The notes under the pieces: generated by a model
Told to the model about the DNA's origin: nothing
The model's database searches: none
The model's input: only the letters and a program-made list of their open reading frames with translations
DNA from: Roseateles subflavus
GTDB lineage: Bacteria; Pseudomonadota; Gammaproteobacteria; Burkholderiales; Burkholderiaceae_C
Assembly: GCF_030285365.1 (NCBI RefSeq)
Contig: NZ_JASVDS010000001.1
Location: forward strand, 744,001-808,000
Reading direction: 5' to 3'
DNA: 64,000 nt
In this document: one piece after another, positions 42,263 through 49,957 of the stretch
Numbering within the stretch: the first letter of the stretch is position 1
Layout: each line of letters begins with the position of its first letter
Position numbers and translations under genes: made by a program

Positions 42263-42307
42263 GGCAGGCCCCGGCAGAACCGGGGCGCTGGTGGGGCGGG
42301 CAGCGGC

Positions 42308-43747
42308 TTACCAGCCGATGTCGCGCAGCAGGTGGAAGGTCAGATCCTTCGGGGCCTTCAGGACGGTCGTCAGGTCCGAGTTGATGAAGGGCTCCATCAG
42401 CTGGTTCGGGAAGGCGCTGGTGTCATAGTGGGACACCGACGAGCCCGAGGCGTACGGATTGGGCGTGTACAGGTAGGGGCGGCCCAGCAGGTCCGCGCCG
42501 GCGTACTGGCTCATGTCCAGACCCAGGGTGATGAACAGGCCGGAGCGGGTGCGGCTGCGGGCCTTCATCGCGTCCTTCAGGGCCAGGCCATCCACCTTGC
42601 TGATGCGGGCAGCCGGGATGGTGATCGTGGGATCGGCGCCACCCAGGCCCGGAGGCGGGTTGTCGTTGGCGTTGTCCACGATCAGCACGGCCTTGGCGCC
42701 GGCCAGCTGGGCATTCTTGACCTTGACGGTGAAGCCGCAGACGCCGCGATCCACCAGGGCGATCTTGCCGGCCACGGCCAGCTTGTTGATCGCGTTCAGC
42801 GGGTCGCAGGCCAGGCCGGTGACGCCGTCGGCCTGGTCGACCACGGGCATCACTTCGGCGCTGGTGCCGGCCGCCGTGATGGCGGGGCCGAACGAGGCGG
42901 TACCGATGGCCAGAGCGCGCACCAGGGGCGACGGGGCGGTGATCTTGGCGGAGGGCGTGCCCAGGGCCAGGACTTCCGGCACCTTGGCCTTCACCTCACC
43001 ACCCGTCCACACCAGGCGACGGCCGTTGTTGGCGGACGTGACGCGCTCGGCGTTGGTCATCTGGACCCAGCGCTTGCCCGTCATGTTGTCCATCAGGTAG
43101 TGGTCCCACACCGACGGGTAGCCGGCCAGCATGGCGCCGGTGTTGCCGCGGGTGAAGGTGGCGAAGCCGAGGCCGTGGCCCAGCTCATGCAGCAGCGTGG
43201 CGACGAAGTTCACCTGCGTGCCGGCATTGCCGTCCAGACCCAGGTAGAAGCCCGAGCCCGCCAGGCAGTTCGGCTGGCCCAGGTTGACGTTGAACTGCGT
43301 CTTGATGTCGACGTTGCCGTAGCCGCTGCCGTCGTCTTCCTGCCCTTCGGACTGGTTCACGCCCGAGAGCTTGTTGGCCAGTGCCTGGGGATACAGGGTG
43401 TTGGCGTGGGCGGCGCCCGGGGGGTTGATCCAGATGTTCCAGGCGCTGGCGCTGCCCAGCACGGCGGAACCGGCGTCGCAGGTCAGGGCTTCCCAGCCGG
43501 CGCTGACGGTGATGGGCACATCGCTGGTCAGCTGCTTTTCCCAGATGTCCGCGACGTAGCGGTAGACGTTCCAGCGCTGCTCGCCGAGCGTGGTGCCGGG
43601 GTTGCCGCCCACGGGGGCGACGGGCGTCGGGTCATTGAAGCCGACACCGGCGGGGTCGCGGCTCAGGATCTGGATGGTGGCGGCTTCGGCGGCGCCGAAG
43701 GCCAGCAGCAGGGAGGCCGCCAGGGGCTTGATGAAATGCTTGCTCAT
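42308..43747 (-). CDS. Secreted zinc metallopeptidase with PA domain
   Basis: 479 residues from ATG 43747 (AAGGAG 11 bases upstream; a GTG 12 bases further up is possible). Signal peptide (KPLAASLLLAFGAAEA). The catalytic zinc motif HELGHGLGF has the two His and the Glu of HExxH. A third ligand is not obvious from the usual HExxHxxGxxH. A PA domain follows at about 270-400 (NAINKLAVAGKIALVDRGVC...AQLAGAKAVLIVDN). The C-terminal part (FHLLRDIGW) is conserved in this family. Directly beside the type II secretion cluster, it is a likely secreted substrate. Confidence 0.85.
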   Translation of the reverse strand: MSKHFIKPLAASLLLAFGAAEAATIQILSRDPAGVGFNDPTPVAPVGGNPGTTLGEQRWNVYRYVADIWEKQLTSDVPITVSAGWEALTCDAGSAVLGSASAWNIWINPPGAAHANTLYPQALANKLSGVNQSEGQEDDGSGYGNVDIKTQFNVNLGQPNCLAGSGFYLGLDGNAGTQVNFVATLLHELGHGLGFATFTRGNTGAMLAGYPSVWDHYLMDNMTGKRWVQMTNAERVTSANNGRRLVWTGGEVKAKVPEVLALGTPSAKITAPSPLVRALAIGTASFGPAITAAGTSAEVMPVVDQADGVTGLACDPLNAINKLAVAGKIALVDRGVCGFTVKVKNAQLAGAKAVLIVDNANDNPPPGLGGADPTITIPAARISKVDGLALKDAMKARSRTRSGLFITLGLDMSQYAGADLLGRPYLYTPNPYASGSSVSHYDTSAFPNQLMEPFINSDLTTVLKAPKDLTFHLLRDIGW

Positions 43748-43755
43748 GACGGGGC

Positions 43756-44202
43756 TCACTCCTTGTTGCTGCTCTTGGCGGCGTGCTCACGCACCATGGC
43801 CTCGGCCTTGTCCTGGCCCTGCACGCAGGAGGTGGACAGGCTGCCGTCCGCGTTGCGGGTGACCACGGAGTAGCTGATGTTCTCGGGGGCCGGACGGAAG
43901 CCGACGGCGCCGTAGGCATTCGTGCGGCCCACCGGCGTGGCCGTGGCCGACAGGGCACGGGCGCGGGTGGACTTGCTGGCCTGGGCCTTGGCCTGCAGGG
44001 CGGCGGCTTCCTCGGCGGTGGGCGCGCGCAGCTGGCCGGTCACGGCGTCACGGACGGCGATCATGCCGTCGGCTTCGACGGCCTCGGTCGTGGCGGGCGC
44101 CTTGGCCTGGGCCTTGGCGTGCTCGTCGCAGACGGTGCAGGCCAGGGCCGCACCGCTCAGCATCAGGCCGCCGGCGAGGGCGACCAGGGATTGCTTGTTC
44201 AT
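43756..44202 (-). CDS. Small exported protein, post-PEP-CTERM-1-like
   Basis: 148 residues from MNKQSL. Signal peptide ending at AALA, followed at once by a CxxC pair (CTVCDEHAK). The middle block MIAVRDAVTGQLRAPTAEEA matches the short domain I know from post-PEP-CTERM-1 proteins, a family often encoded next to PEP-CTERM genes. It lies between the PEP-CTERM gene and the metallopeptidase gene, all leftward with small gaps, so the three probably form one operon. Function unknown. Confidence 0.75.
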   Translation of the reverse strand: MNKQSLVALAGGLMLSGAALACTVCDEHAKAQAKAPATTEAVEADGMIAVRDAVTGQLRAPTAEEAAALQAKAQASKSTRARALSATATPVGRTNAYGAVGFRPAPENISYSVVTRNADGSLSTSCVQGQDKAEAMVREHAAKSSNKE

Positions 44203-44230
44203 GTCTTGCTCTCCTCTTGTCTTGTGGAAC

Positions 44231-44908
44231 TCAGGCCTTGCGACGGCGCTGGGCCGCGGCGGCACCGACGAGGCCCAGGGCGATCAGGGCGTAGCTGGCG
44301 GGCTCGGGGACGGTGCTGACGTCCAGCGTGTCCAGGGCGATGAAGTTGGCGCTCGCGCCGTCGCCCTTGTAGACGAAGGCCAGGCGGCCGGAGGCGTTGC
44401 CGCCCAGACCGTCGAAGGTGGCGGTGTAGCGCGTCCAGCCGTTCGGGGCGCCGTCGACGTCACCGTTGGGGTTGATGGACACCAGCAGGCGGGTGAAGTT
44501 GCTGGTGGCGCTGGCGCTGCCGCCGGTGCTCACGCGCACTTCCAGGCTGTCCGCGAAGATGCCGAACAGCTCGGAAGCCGCGTAGAAGCTCAGCTGGAAG
44601 GACTGCGACAGCGAGAAGGTCTTGGTGATCAGCCAGTTCTCGATCTTGCCGGCGGTGCCGGAGGAGCCGTTGCGGCTGCTTTCGGCGTTGGCGGTCACGT
44701 AGCTCGTGGGGCCACCCGACTGCGAGGGGTACACGCCATCGGCGCCCTGCTGCCACTTGTACAGCGGGTTCACGCTGTTGTTGGTGAACACCCAGCCCTG
44801 GGCCGCGAGACCGTTGACGTTGTCGAAGCCCTCGGACAGCAGCGTGCTGGCCTGGGCAGAAGCCATGGCGGCAGAGAGCGCCAGGACCGAAAGAACTTGC
44901 TTGCGCAT
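44231..44908 (-). CDS. PEP-CTERM sorted extracellular protein
   Basis: 225 residues. Signal peptide (VLSVLALSAAMASAQA) and a beta-sandwich body (EGFDNVNGLAAQGWVFTNNS...FQLSFYAASE) like choice-of-anchor or carbohydrate-binding domains. The C-terminus is a textbook exosortase signal: VPEPASYALIALGLVGAAAA then RRRKA. The host must therefore encode an exosortase elsewhere. First gene of the probable three-gene leftward operon. Such proteins are placed in the extracellular matrix or cell surface. Confidence 0.9.
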   Translation of the reverse strand: MRKQVLSVLALSAAMASAQASTLLSEGFDNVNGLAAQGWVFTNNSVNPLYKWQQGADGVYPSQSGGPTSYVTANAESSRNGSSGTAGKIENWLITKTFSLSQSFQLSFYAASELFGIFADSLEVRVSTGGSASATSNFTRLLVSINPNGDVDGAPNGWTRYTATFDGLGGNASGRLAFVYKGDGASANFIALDTLDVSTVPEPASYALIALGLVGAAAAQRRRKA

Positions 44909-45194
44909 GAATAACCCTCCAAATACAGACTCTAGATGGGCTGGCGTGGGGAGCGGCGCTCAAAACTGCAAGGGCCGGAACCTGTCCAGACCGTGCGGAT
45001 TCTCATGAATTGCCCCTCTTTGTGGGGATGTGGGAAGCCCTAGGCACCCCGGCTTGCGGGGCCGTGGAAGCCCTTACTGGAAAGCCTGAATGGCCTCGGA
45101 TTTGGGGCGGGCACCAGTCATCGGGTCCACGGCGGGGCGGGCGCGGCGGCGTGCCGCAGGGGCCCTCAGGCCCGCGGCTCTATGATCGGGCGCC

Positions 45195-45698
45195 ATGCGT
45201 TCCCTGCCTCTCTTGCTGCTGTCGGCCTGCCTGCTTGGCGGCTTGGCCGTGGCCGAGCCGGCGCCGCTGTGCCGGGTCTCGGCGCAGGAGGCGCTGGCCG
45301 CCGCCAATGCCTGGCGGCAGGCGGCCCGCCAGTGCGGCAGCCAGGCCTTCGAGGCGGCGCCGGCCCTGCGTTGGCATGCGGGCTTGGAGGCCTCGGCCGA
45401 GCGCTACGCCACCGAGCTGGCCGAGCGCGGGGAGCTGAGCCACCAGGGCCGCCGCAGCCCCACGCTGCGCGAGCGCGTGCGGGAGTCGGGCTATCTGCTG
45501 CGGGCCGTCGGGGAGAACCTGGCCGCCGGCCCCCTGGGGCTGGACGAGGTCTTCGCGCTGTGGACGGGCAGCCCCGATCACTGCGTCAACCTCATGCGGG
45601 CGGACTTCGAGGACGTGGGCGTCGCCTGCGTCAGCGGCACCGGCCGCTACGAGCGCTTCTGGGTGATGCACCTGGGCGCTCCGGCCCGGCGTCCCTGA
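45195..45698 (+). CDS. Secreted CAP (SCP-like) domain protein
   Basis: 167 residues: signal peptide (LLLLSACLLGGLAVA) and a compact CAP domain with the typical blocks ALRWHAGLEASAERYATELA, GELSHQGRRSP, GENLAAGPLGLDEVFALW and the end block FWVMHLG. Both CAP His-like positions are visible (SH and the DHCVNLM loop). CAP proteins are exported and bind lipids or act on the envelope; the exact role here is open. No partner gene nearby; converges on an unknown exported protein. Confidence 0.85.
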   Translation: MRSLPLLLLSACLLGGLAVAEPAPLCRVSAQEALAAANAWRQAARQCGSQAFEAAPALRWHAGLEASAERYATELAERGELSHQGRRSPTLRERVRESGYLLRAVGENLAAGPLGLDEVFALWTGSPDHCVNLMRADFEDVGVACVSGTGRYERFWVMHLGAPARRP

Positions 45699-45722
45699 GC
45701 CGGGCTGGCGGCGTGCGCCGCG

Positions 45723-46604
45723 TCAGCGCGATTCGGGCGACAGCGGGGGCGGGCAGTAGCGGCTGTTGCTGGGGTCCATGGGCGACAGGCAGTAGCGGAT
45801 GCGGAACTCCCCGCCCGTGATGCGCACGGTCTGCAGCTTGAAGTGCGAGGGATTGCCGCACATCGCTTCGACATTGCCGTAGCGACCACGGTGGGTGGAC
45901 ACCACGCGGGCGGCGTCGAAGGCGAAGCGGCCCTCGAGGATGTGGCGCGCCGTGTCGATGGCGGTGATCTCGAAGTGGCCCTCGTAGGTCCCGAGGAAGT
46001 TTGGTGCCTGGCTTTGGTAGCCGTCCGGCAGCGTGTTGGCGGCGTCGGTGTTCGCGTCCGTGCTGAACAGGGCCCCGCGGCCGGGCCCCGGGCCGAAGTC
46101 GTAGGGCCGCTTCACGGTGCGCGGCGTGGCTACGCGGTAGAAGCCTTCCATGGGCACGTCCTTGGTCGCGCCCTCCCAGCCGCAGAAGGGCATGCCCGTG
46201 ATCTCGCGCCGCAGCGTGGCGCCCTCGCGCAGCTCGAAGCCCTGGTGCAGCCAGAGCTCGATGCTCTCGGCGCGGGTGCTGCCGGGCATCGTGCCTACCT
46301 CCAGGCGCAGCTGCTCGACCTGGGGCGAGCCCGGGCCCTTCATCTCCAGCACGGCGTGGTCATAGCTGCCGCCGAGCCGGTAGAGGGGCTTGTTCACCGC
46401 GTCCCCGTCCACCTGGAAGCGCACGTAGAAGGGGCCGTCCGGTTCGAGCAGGGCCCAGTCGCGTTCGGAGATGTCGGCGGCGGGCCGGGCGGCGCCCGGG
46501 CGGGGCGGCTTGGCGGCCCGCGGGGGCGTGGCCGCGAGCGCGGCCTGGCTGATCAGCAGGAGAGCCGCCAGACCGCGGCGCAGACGGTAGGGAAACGGTC
46601 GCAT
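45723..46604 (-). CDS. Exported protein of unknown function
   Basis: 293 residues with a signal peptide (GLAALLLISQAALA). The mature part begins with a Pro/Ala linker and then a beta-rich body. Recognisable but unassigned blocks are FYVRFQVDGDAVNKPLYRLG, MPFCGWEGATKDVPMEGFYR and RIRYCLSPMD. No catalytic motif, no membrane segment. Single gene, convergent with the CAP protein. Function unknown. Confidence 0.75.
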   Translation of the reverse strand: MRPFPYRLRRGLAALLLISQAALAATPPRAAKPPRPGAARPAADISERDWALLEPDGPFYVRFQVDGDAVNKPLYRLGGSYDHAVLEMKGPGSPQVEQLRLEVGTMPGSTRAESIELWLHQGFELREGATLRREITGMPFCGWEGATKDVPMEGFYRVATPRTVKRPYDFGPGPGRGALFSTDANTDAANTLPDGYQSQAPNFLGTYEGHFEITAIDTARHILEGRFAFDAARVVSTHRGRYGNVEAMCGNPSHFKLQTVRITGGEFRIRYCLSPMDPSNSRYCPPPLSPESR

Positions 46605-46676
46605 GGGGCGGCACTCTAGCCGGCCTGCGTCGCGCCCCGGCCCGGCAGAACCGGGCTCAAGGTAAGCAAAGGTGGC

Positions 46677-47321
46677 TCAGATCCAGCCGAGGTCGATGGC
46701 GCGCAGCACGGCCTGGGTGCGGTCGCGCACGCCCATCTTGGAGAACACCGCCGAGCAGTGGTTCTTGATCACGCCTTCGCTGTTGCCCAGCAGGGCCGCG
46801 ATCTCGGTGTTGCTGCGGCCGCTGGCCACGAGACGCAGCACCTGCAGCTCCTTGGGCGAGAGCGGATCGGGCTGCGGCGTCGCGCTGAAGGCGCGCTCGA
46901 CGCTCGGGCGCTCCATGCGCTCGGTCAGCGAGGGGCGCAGCGCGGTGCCGCCGGCGGCCACGTCCCGCAGGGCCTGGACGAGGGTGTCCGGGCTGATGGC
47001 CTTGAGCAGGAAGCCCTTGGCGCCGGCCCGCACGGCCTCGTCGAAGGCCTCGGCGTCGTCGAAGGTGGTCAGCAGCACCACGGGGATCTTCCAGGCGCGA
47101 GCGGCCAGGGCGCGGATCAGGCCCGTGCCGTCCAGGCGCGGCATGCGCATGTCGGAGAGGATGACGTCGGGCTGGTCCTCGGCCAGCTTCTCCAGGGCCT
47201 CGGCACCGTCGGCGGCCTCGCCGATCAGCTGCACTTCCTCGTGCAGGGCCAGCAGGCCCTTGAGGCCCTCGCGCACCAGTTGCTGGTCTTCCACCAGCAG
47301 CACCTTGATCTTCTCGCTCAT
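46677..47321 (-). CDS. NarL/FixJ-family response regulator
   Basis: 214 residues. Receiver domain (1-120) with acidic pocket, phosphoacceptor Asp in VILSDMRMPRLDG (about residue 56) and conserved Thr/Lys (LLTTFDD, AKGFLLK). C-terminal LuxR-type helix-turn-helix (LSPKELQVLRLVASGRSNTE, then LLGNSEGVIKNH). Follows the histidine kinase gene by 31 bases on the same strand; the two form a two-component pair. Target genes unknown. Confidence 0.93.
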   Translation of the reverse strand: MSEKIKVLLVEDQQLVREGLKGLLALHEEVQLIGEAADGAEALEKLAEDQPDVILSDMRMPRLDGTGLIRALAARAWKIPVVLLTTFDDAEAFDEAVRAGAKGFLLKAISPDTLVQALRDVAAGGTALRPSLTERMERPSVERAFSATPQPDPLSPKELQVLRLVASGRSNTEIAALLGNSEGVIKNHCSAVFSKMGVRDRTQAVLRAIDLGWI

Positions 47322-47352
47322 GGACTCTCTCCTCTTGTCGTGATTCCTGGGC

Positions 47353-48633
47353 TCAGCTCTTGCGCGGTACCCGCCATTCGACCATGAAACCGGGCCCGTT
47401 CTTCAGGATGCTGAAGCTGCCGCCCAGCTCGGCCATGCGTTCCTGCATGCCCTTGAGGCCGTTGCCCTCGCGCAGGCGCGGCGCGCCCGGGCCGTCGTCC
47501 TCGACGCTGACGCAGACGTTCGCCGCATCGCCCTCGCCCTCACGGCGCAGCCGGATGGTGATGTGCTGGGCGCGGGCATGGCGCACGCTGTTGGTGACGG
47601 CCTCCTGCACGCAGCGCAGCAGCGCGTGGGCGGTGCGCGGGCCGAGGTCCTGGGCGACCTCGTCGAGCTCCAGCTGGATGTCGGTGCTGGCGATGCCCAG
47701 GGCCAGCGCCTGCAGGGCCTCGCGCAGGTCGATGCGGTTGCTGGCGCGCTCGGCCGACACGGCGGCGCGCACATCGGCCAGCAGGTGCGCCGCCCCTTCG
47801 CGGGCGCGGGCCACGGCCTGCGCGGCTCCGTCGGCGTCCTGGCGCTTGAGCAGCGCCTCCGAGAGCTGCAGCTGCAGGTTCAGGGCGGTGAGGTGGTGGC
47901 CCATGACGTCGTGCAGTTCGCGCGCCATCATCATGCGTTCGGCATAGCGCAGCTGCTCGGCCTGCAGCGCCTCGCCGGAGGTCTTCTCGGCCAGCATGAC
48001 CTGCAGCCAGCGGCGCTTGTCCACCTCGTTGGCGAGCAGCCGCCCGATGCCGAAGGCCATCGCGTACAGGCCCACGAAGGCCCCGAGCTGGGCCATCAGC
48101 AGCGCCCACATCGAGGCGTTGGGCTGGTGCTGCTCCTGCCATTCGGTCTCCGAGGGCAGCAGCGTGTAGAGCAGCAGGCGGATCACCACCTGGCTGACGG
48201 CAAAGAAGAAGGCCGGGCGCAGCCGCAGCCGCACCGACGCGAGGACCGTCACCAGGAAGGGCAGGGCCGGGGTGATGCACCAGGCCAGCGCGTCCAGCCA
48301 GATGATGCGCAACAGGGCGCGCGGCCGGGGGCGGTCGAGGCTGCTCTCCTGGGCGGCCTGCCAGAACAGCGCGATGAAGCCGCAGAACAGCACGAAGCAG
48401 CTGATGACGAGCGCCGGGTCCTGCGGATGGCCCGCGCCGCGGCGGTACAGCTGGGCGAGCAGGCCGTCGTAGGGCTCGGAGTTGCCGCCGCGCAGGGACG
48501 TCACGAGGCTCCCGAATTCCATCAGGAAATAGGCCAGCGTGGCGATGCGCAGCACGACCGAGGGGCGTGCGATGCGGGCGAGGAAGCGGTCGAAGTTCAA
48601 GGGCGAGGTCGTGACAGGCTGCCAGCGTGCCAC
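47353..48633 (-). CDS. Membrane sensor histidine kinase, HisKA_3 (NarX/DesK) type
   Basis: 426 residues. Six or so membrane helices in the first 200 residues, then the dimerisation/phosphoacceptor helix with ARELHDVMGHHLTAL, and an ATPase domain (LQEAVTNSVRHARA, EDDGPGAPRLREGNGLKGMQ). The HisKA_3 form pairs with NarL-type regulators, matching the next gene. The long integral-membrane sensor without a large periplasmic loop recalls DesK-like sensing of membrane state. Ligand unknown. Confidence 0.9.
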   Translation of the reverse strand: MARWQPVTTSPLNFDRFLARIARPSVVLRIATLAYFLMEFGSLVTSLRGGNSEPYDGLLAQLYRRGAGHPQDPALVISCFVLFCGFIALFWQAAQESSLDRPRPRALLRIIWLDALAWCITPALPFLVTVLASVRLRLRPAFFFAVSQVVIRLLLYTLLPSETEWQEQHQPNASMWALLMAQLGAFVGLYAMAFGIGRLLANEVDKRRWLQVMLAEKTSGEALQAEQLRYAERMMMARELHDVMGHHLTALNLQLQLSEALLKRQDADGAAQAVARAREGAAHLLADVRAAVSAERASNRIDLREALQALALGIASTDIQLELDEVAQDLGPRTAHALLRCVQEAVTNSVRHARAQHITIRLRREGEGDAANVCVSVEDDGPGAPRLREGNGLKGMQERMAELGGSFSILKNGPGFMVEWRVPRKS

Positions 48634-48691
48634 AGCGCCTGGCTTTGATCACGTGCCGGGCGTCATGGCCCGGGCATTCACCGATCGTGGC

Positions 48692-49897
48692 TCAGGGCAT
48701 GGCTTCGGCGATGACGCCGCCGCCCAGGCAGACCTCGCCATCGTAGAGCACGGCGCTCTGACCCGGCGTCACCGCCCACTGCGCCTGCGGGAAGTCCAGG
48801 CGGAAGTGGCCGGCGGACGGGTGCTCGGGCGTGAAGGCGCAGGCGGCGTCGGCCTGGCGGTAGCGCGTCTTGGCGCCAAAGCCGCCGAAGGCCGGCGCGG
48901 CGCCGCACCAGGACAGGTCCTCGGCGACGAGGCTGCGGTACTGCAGCAGCGGATGCTCATGGCCCTGCACGACGACGAGCGTGTTGGTCTCGAGGTCCTT
49001 GCGGGCGACGAACCACGGCGCGTGCTCGCCGCCGCCGCGCGGTGCGCCCTTCTCCTTGATGCCGCCGATCCCGAGGCCCTGGCGCTGGCCCAGCGTGTAG
49101 AAGGACAGGCCGACGTGCTCGCCGAGCTTGCGGCCGCGCTCGTCCTTGATGGGCCCGGGCTGGTGCGAGAGATAGCGGTTGAGGAACTCGCGGAAGGGCC
49201 GCTCGCCGATGAAGCAGATGCCGGTGGAGTCCTTCTTCTTCGCATTGGGCAGGCCGATCTCCTCGGCGATGCGCCGCACCTCCGTCTTGGGCAGCTCGCC
49301 CACGGGGAACAGCGTCTTGGCCAGCTGGTGCTGCTGCAGGCGGTGCAGGAAGTAGCTCTGGTCCTTGAGCGGATCGAGGCCCTTGAGGAGCTGGTAGACC
49401 CCCCCGTCGCTGCGCTCCTGCTCCCCGAGGGGACCCTCGCCCGCCTGGGACGGCCCGGCGCCGGCCCGGCCCTCCACCCGTCGCACCCGCGCGTAATGCC
49501 CGGTGGCGATCTTCTCGGCGCCGCGTGCCATGGCGTGGTCCAGGAAGGCCTTGAACTTGATCTCGGCATTGCACAGCACGTCGGGGTTGGGCGTGCGGCC
49601 GGCCTGGTACTCGCGCAGGAAGGCGGCGAAGACGCGGTCCTTGTAGTCCGCCGCGAAGTTGACGTGCTCGATCTCGATGCCGATGACGTCGGCCACCGAG
49701 GCCGCGTCGAGGAAGTCCTGGCGCGAGGAGCAGTACTCGTCGTTGTCGTCGTCTTCCCAGTTCTTCATGAAGATGCCGATGACCTCATGGCCGGCTTTCT
49801 TCAGCAGGTAGGCGGACACGGCGGAATCGACGCCACCGGACAGGCCGATGACGATGCGCTGCTTCGCAGCGGACGGGGACAGCGGGGACGAACTCAT
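48692..49897 (-). CDS. mnmA: tRNA-specific 2-thiouridylase MnmA
   Basis: 401 residues. PP-loop [15 protein letters not shown] near residue 18, catalytic Cys in [12 protein letters not shown], the second catalytic Cys in STGICFIGE, and the C-terminal beta-barrel. It adds sulfur to uridine-34 of Lys/Glu/Gln tRNAs. A Gly/Glu-rich insert of about 20 residues follows ARVRR (around residue 135-160, [18 protein letters not shown]), making the protein longer than E. coli MnmA. The nudJ-like gene that often adjoins mnmA is found 3 kb away, split off by a c-di-GMP enzyme gene. Confidence 0.95.
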   Translation of the reverse strand: MSSSPLSPSAAKQRIVIGLSGGVDSAVSAYLLKKAGHEVIGIFMKNWEDDDNDEYCSSRQDFLDAASVADVIGIEIEHVNFAADYKDRVFAAFLREYQAGRTPNPDVLCNAEIKFKAFLDHAMARGAEKIATGHYARVRRVEGRAGAGPSQAGEGPLGEQERSDGGVYQLLKGLDPLKDQSYFLHRLQQHQLAKTLFPVGELPKTEVRRIAEEIGLPNAKKKDSTGICFIGERPFREFLNRYLSHQPGPIKDERGRKLGEHVGLSFYTLGQRQGLGIGGIKEKGAPRGGGEHAPWFVARKDLETNTLVVVQGHEHPLLQYRSLVAEDLSWCGAAPAFGGFGAKTRYRQADAACAFTPEHPSAGHFRLDFPQAQWAVTPGQSAVLYDGEVCLGGGVIAEAMP

Positions 49898-49957
49898 GCC
49901 CCGATTGTCCCAAATGCCGGCCGGTCTGCCCGCGCGGGGGCATTGCGGGCCGGCCCG

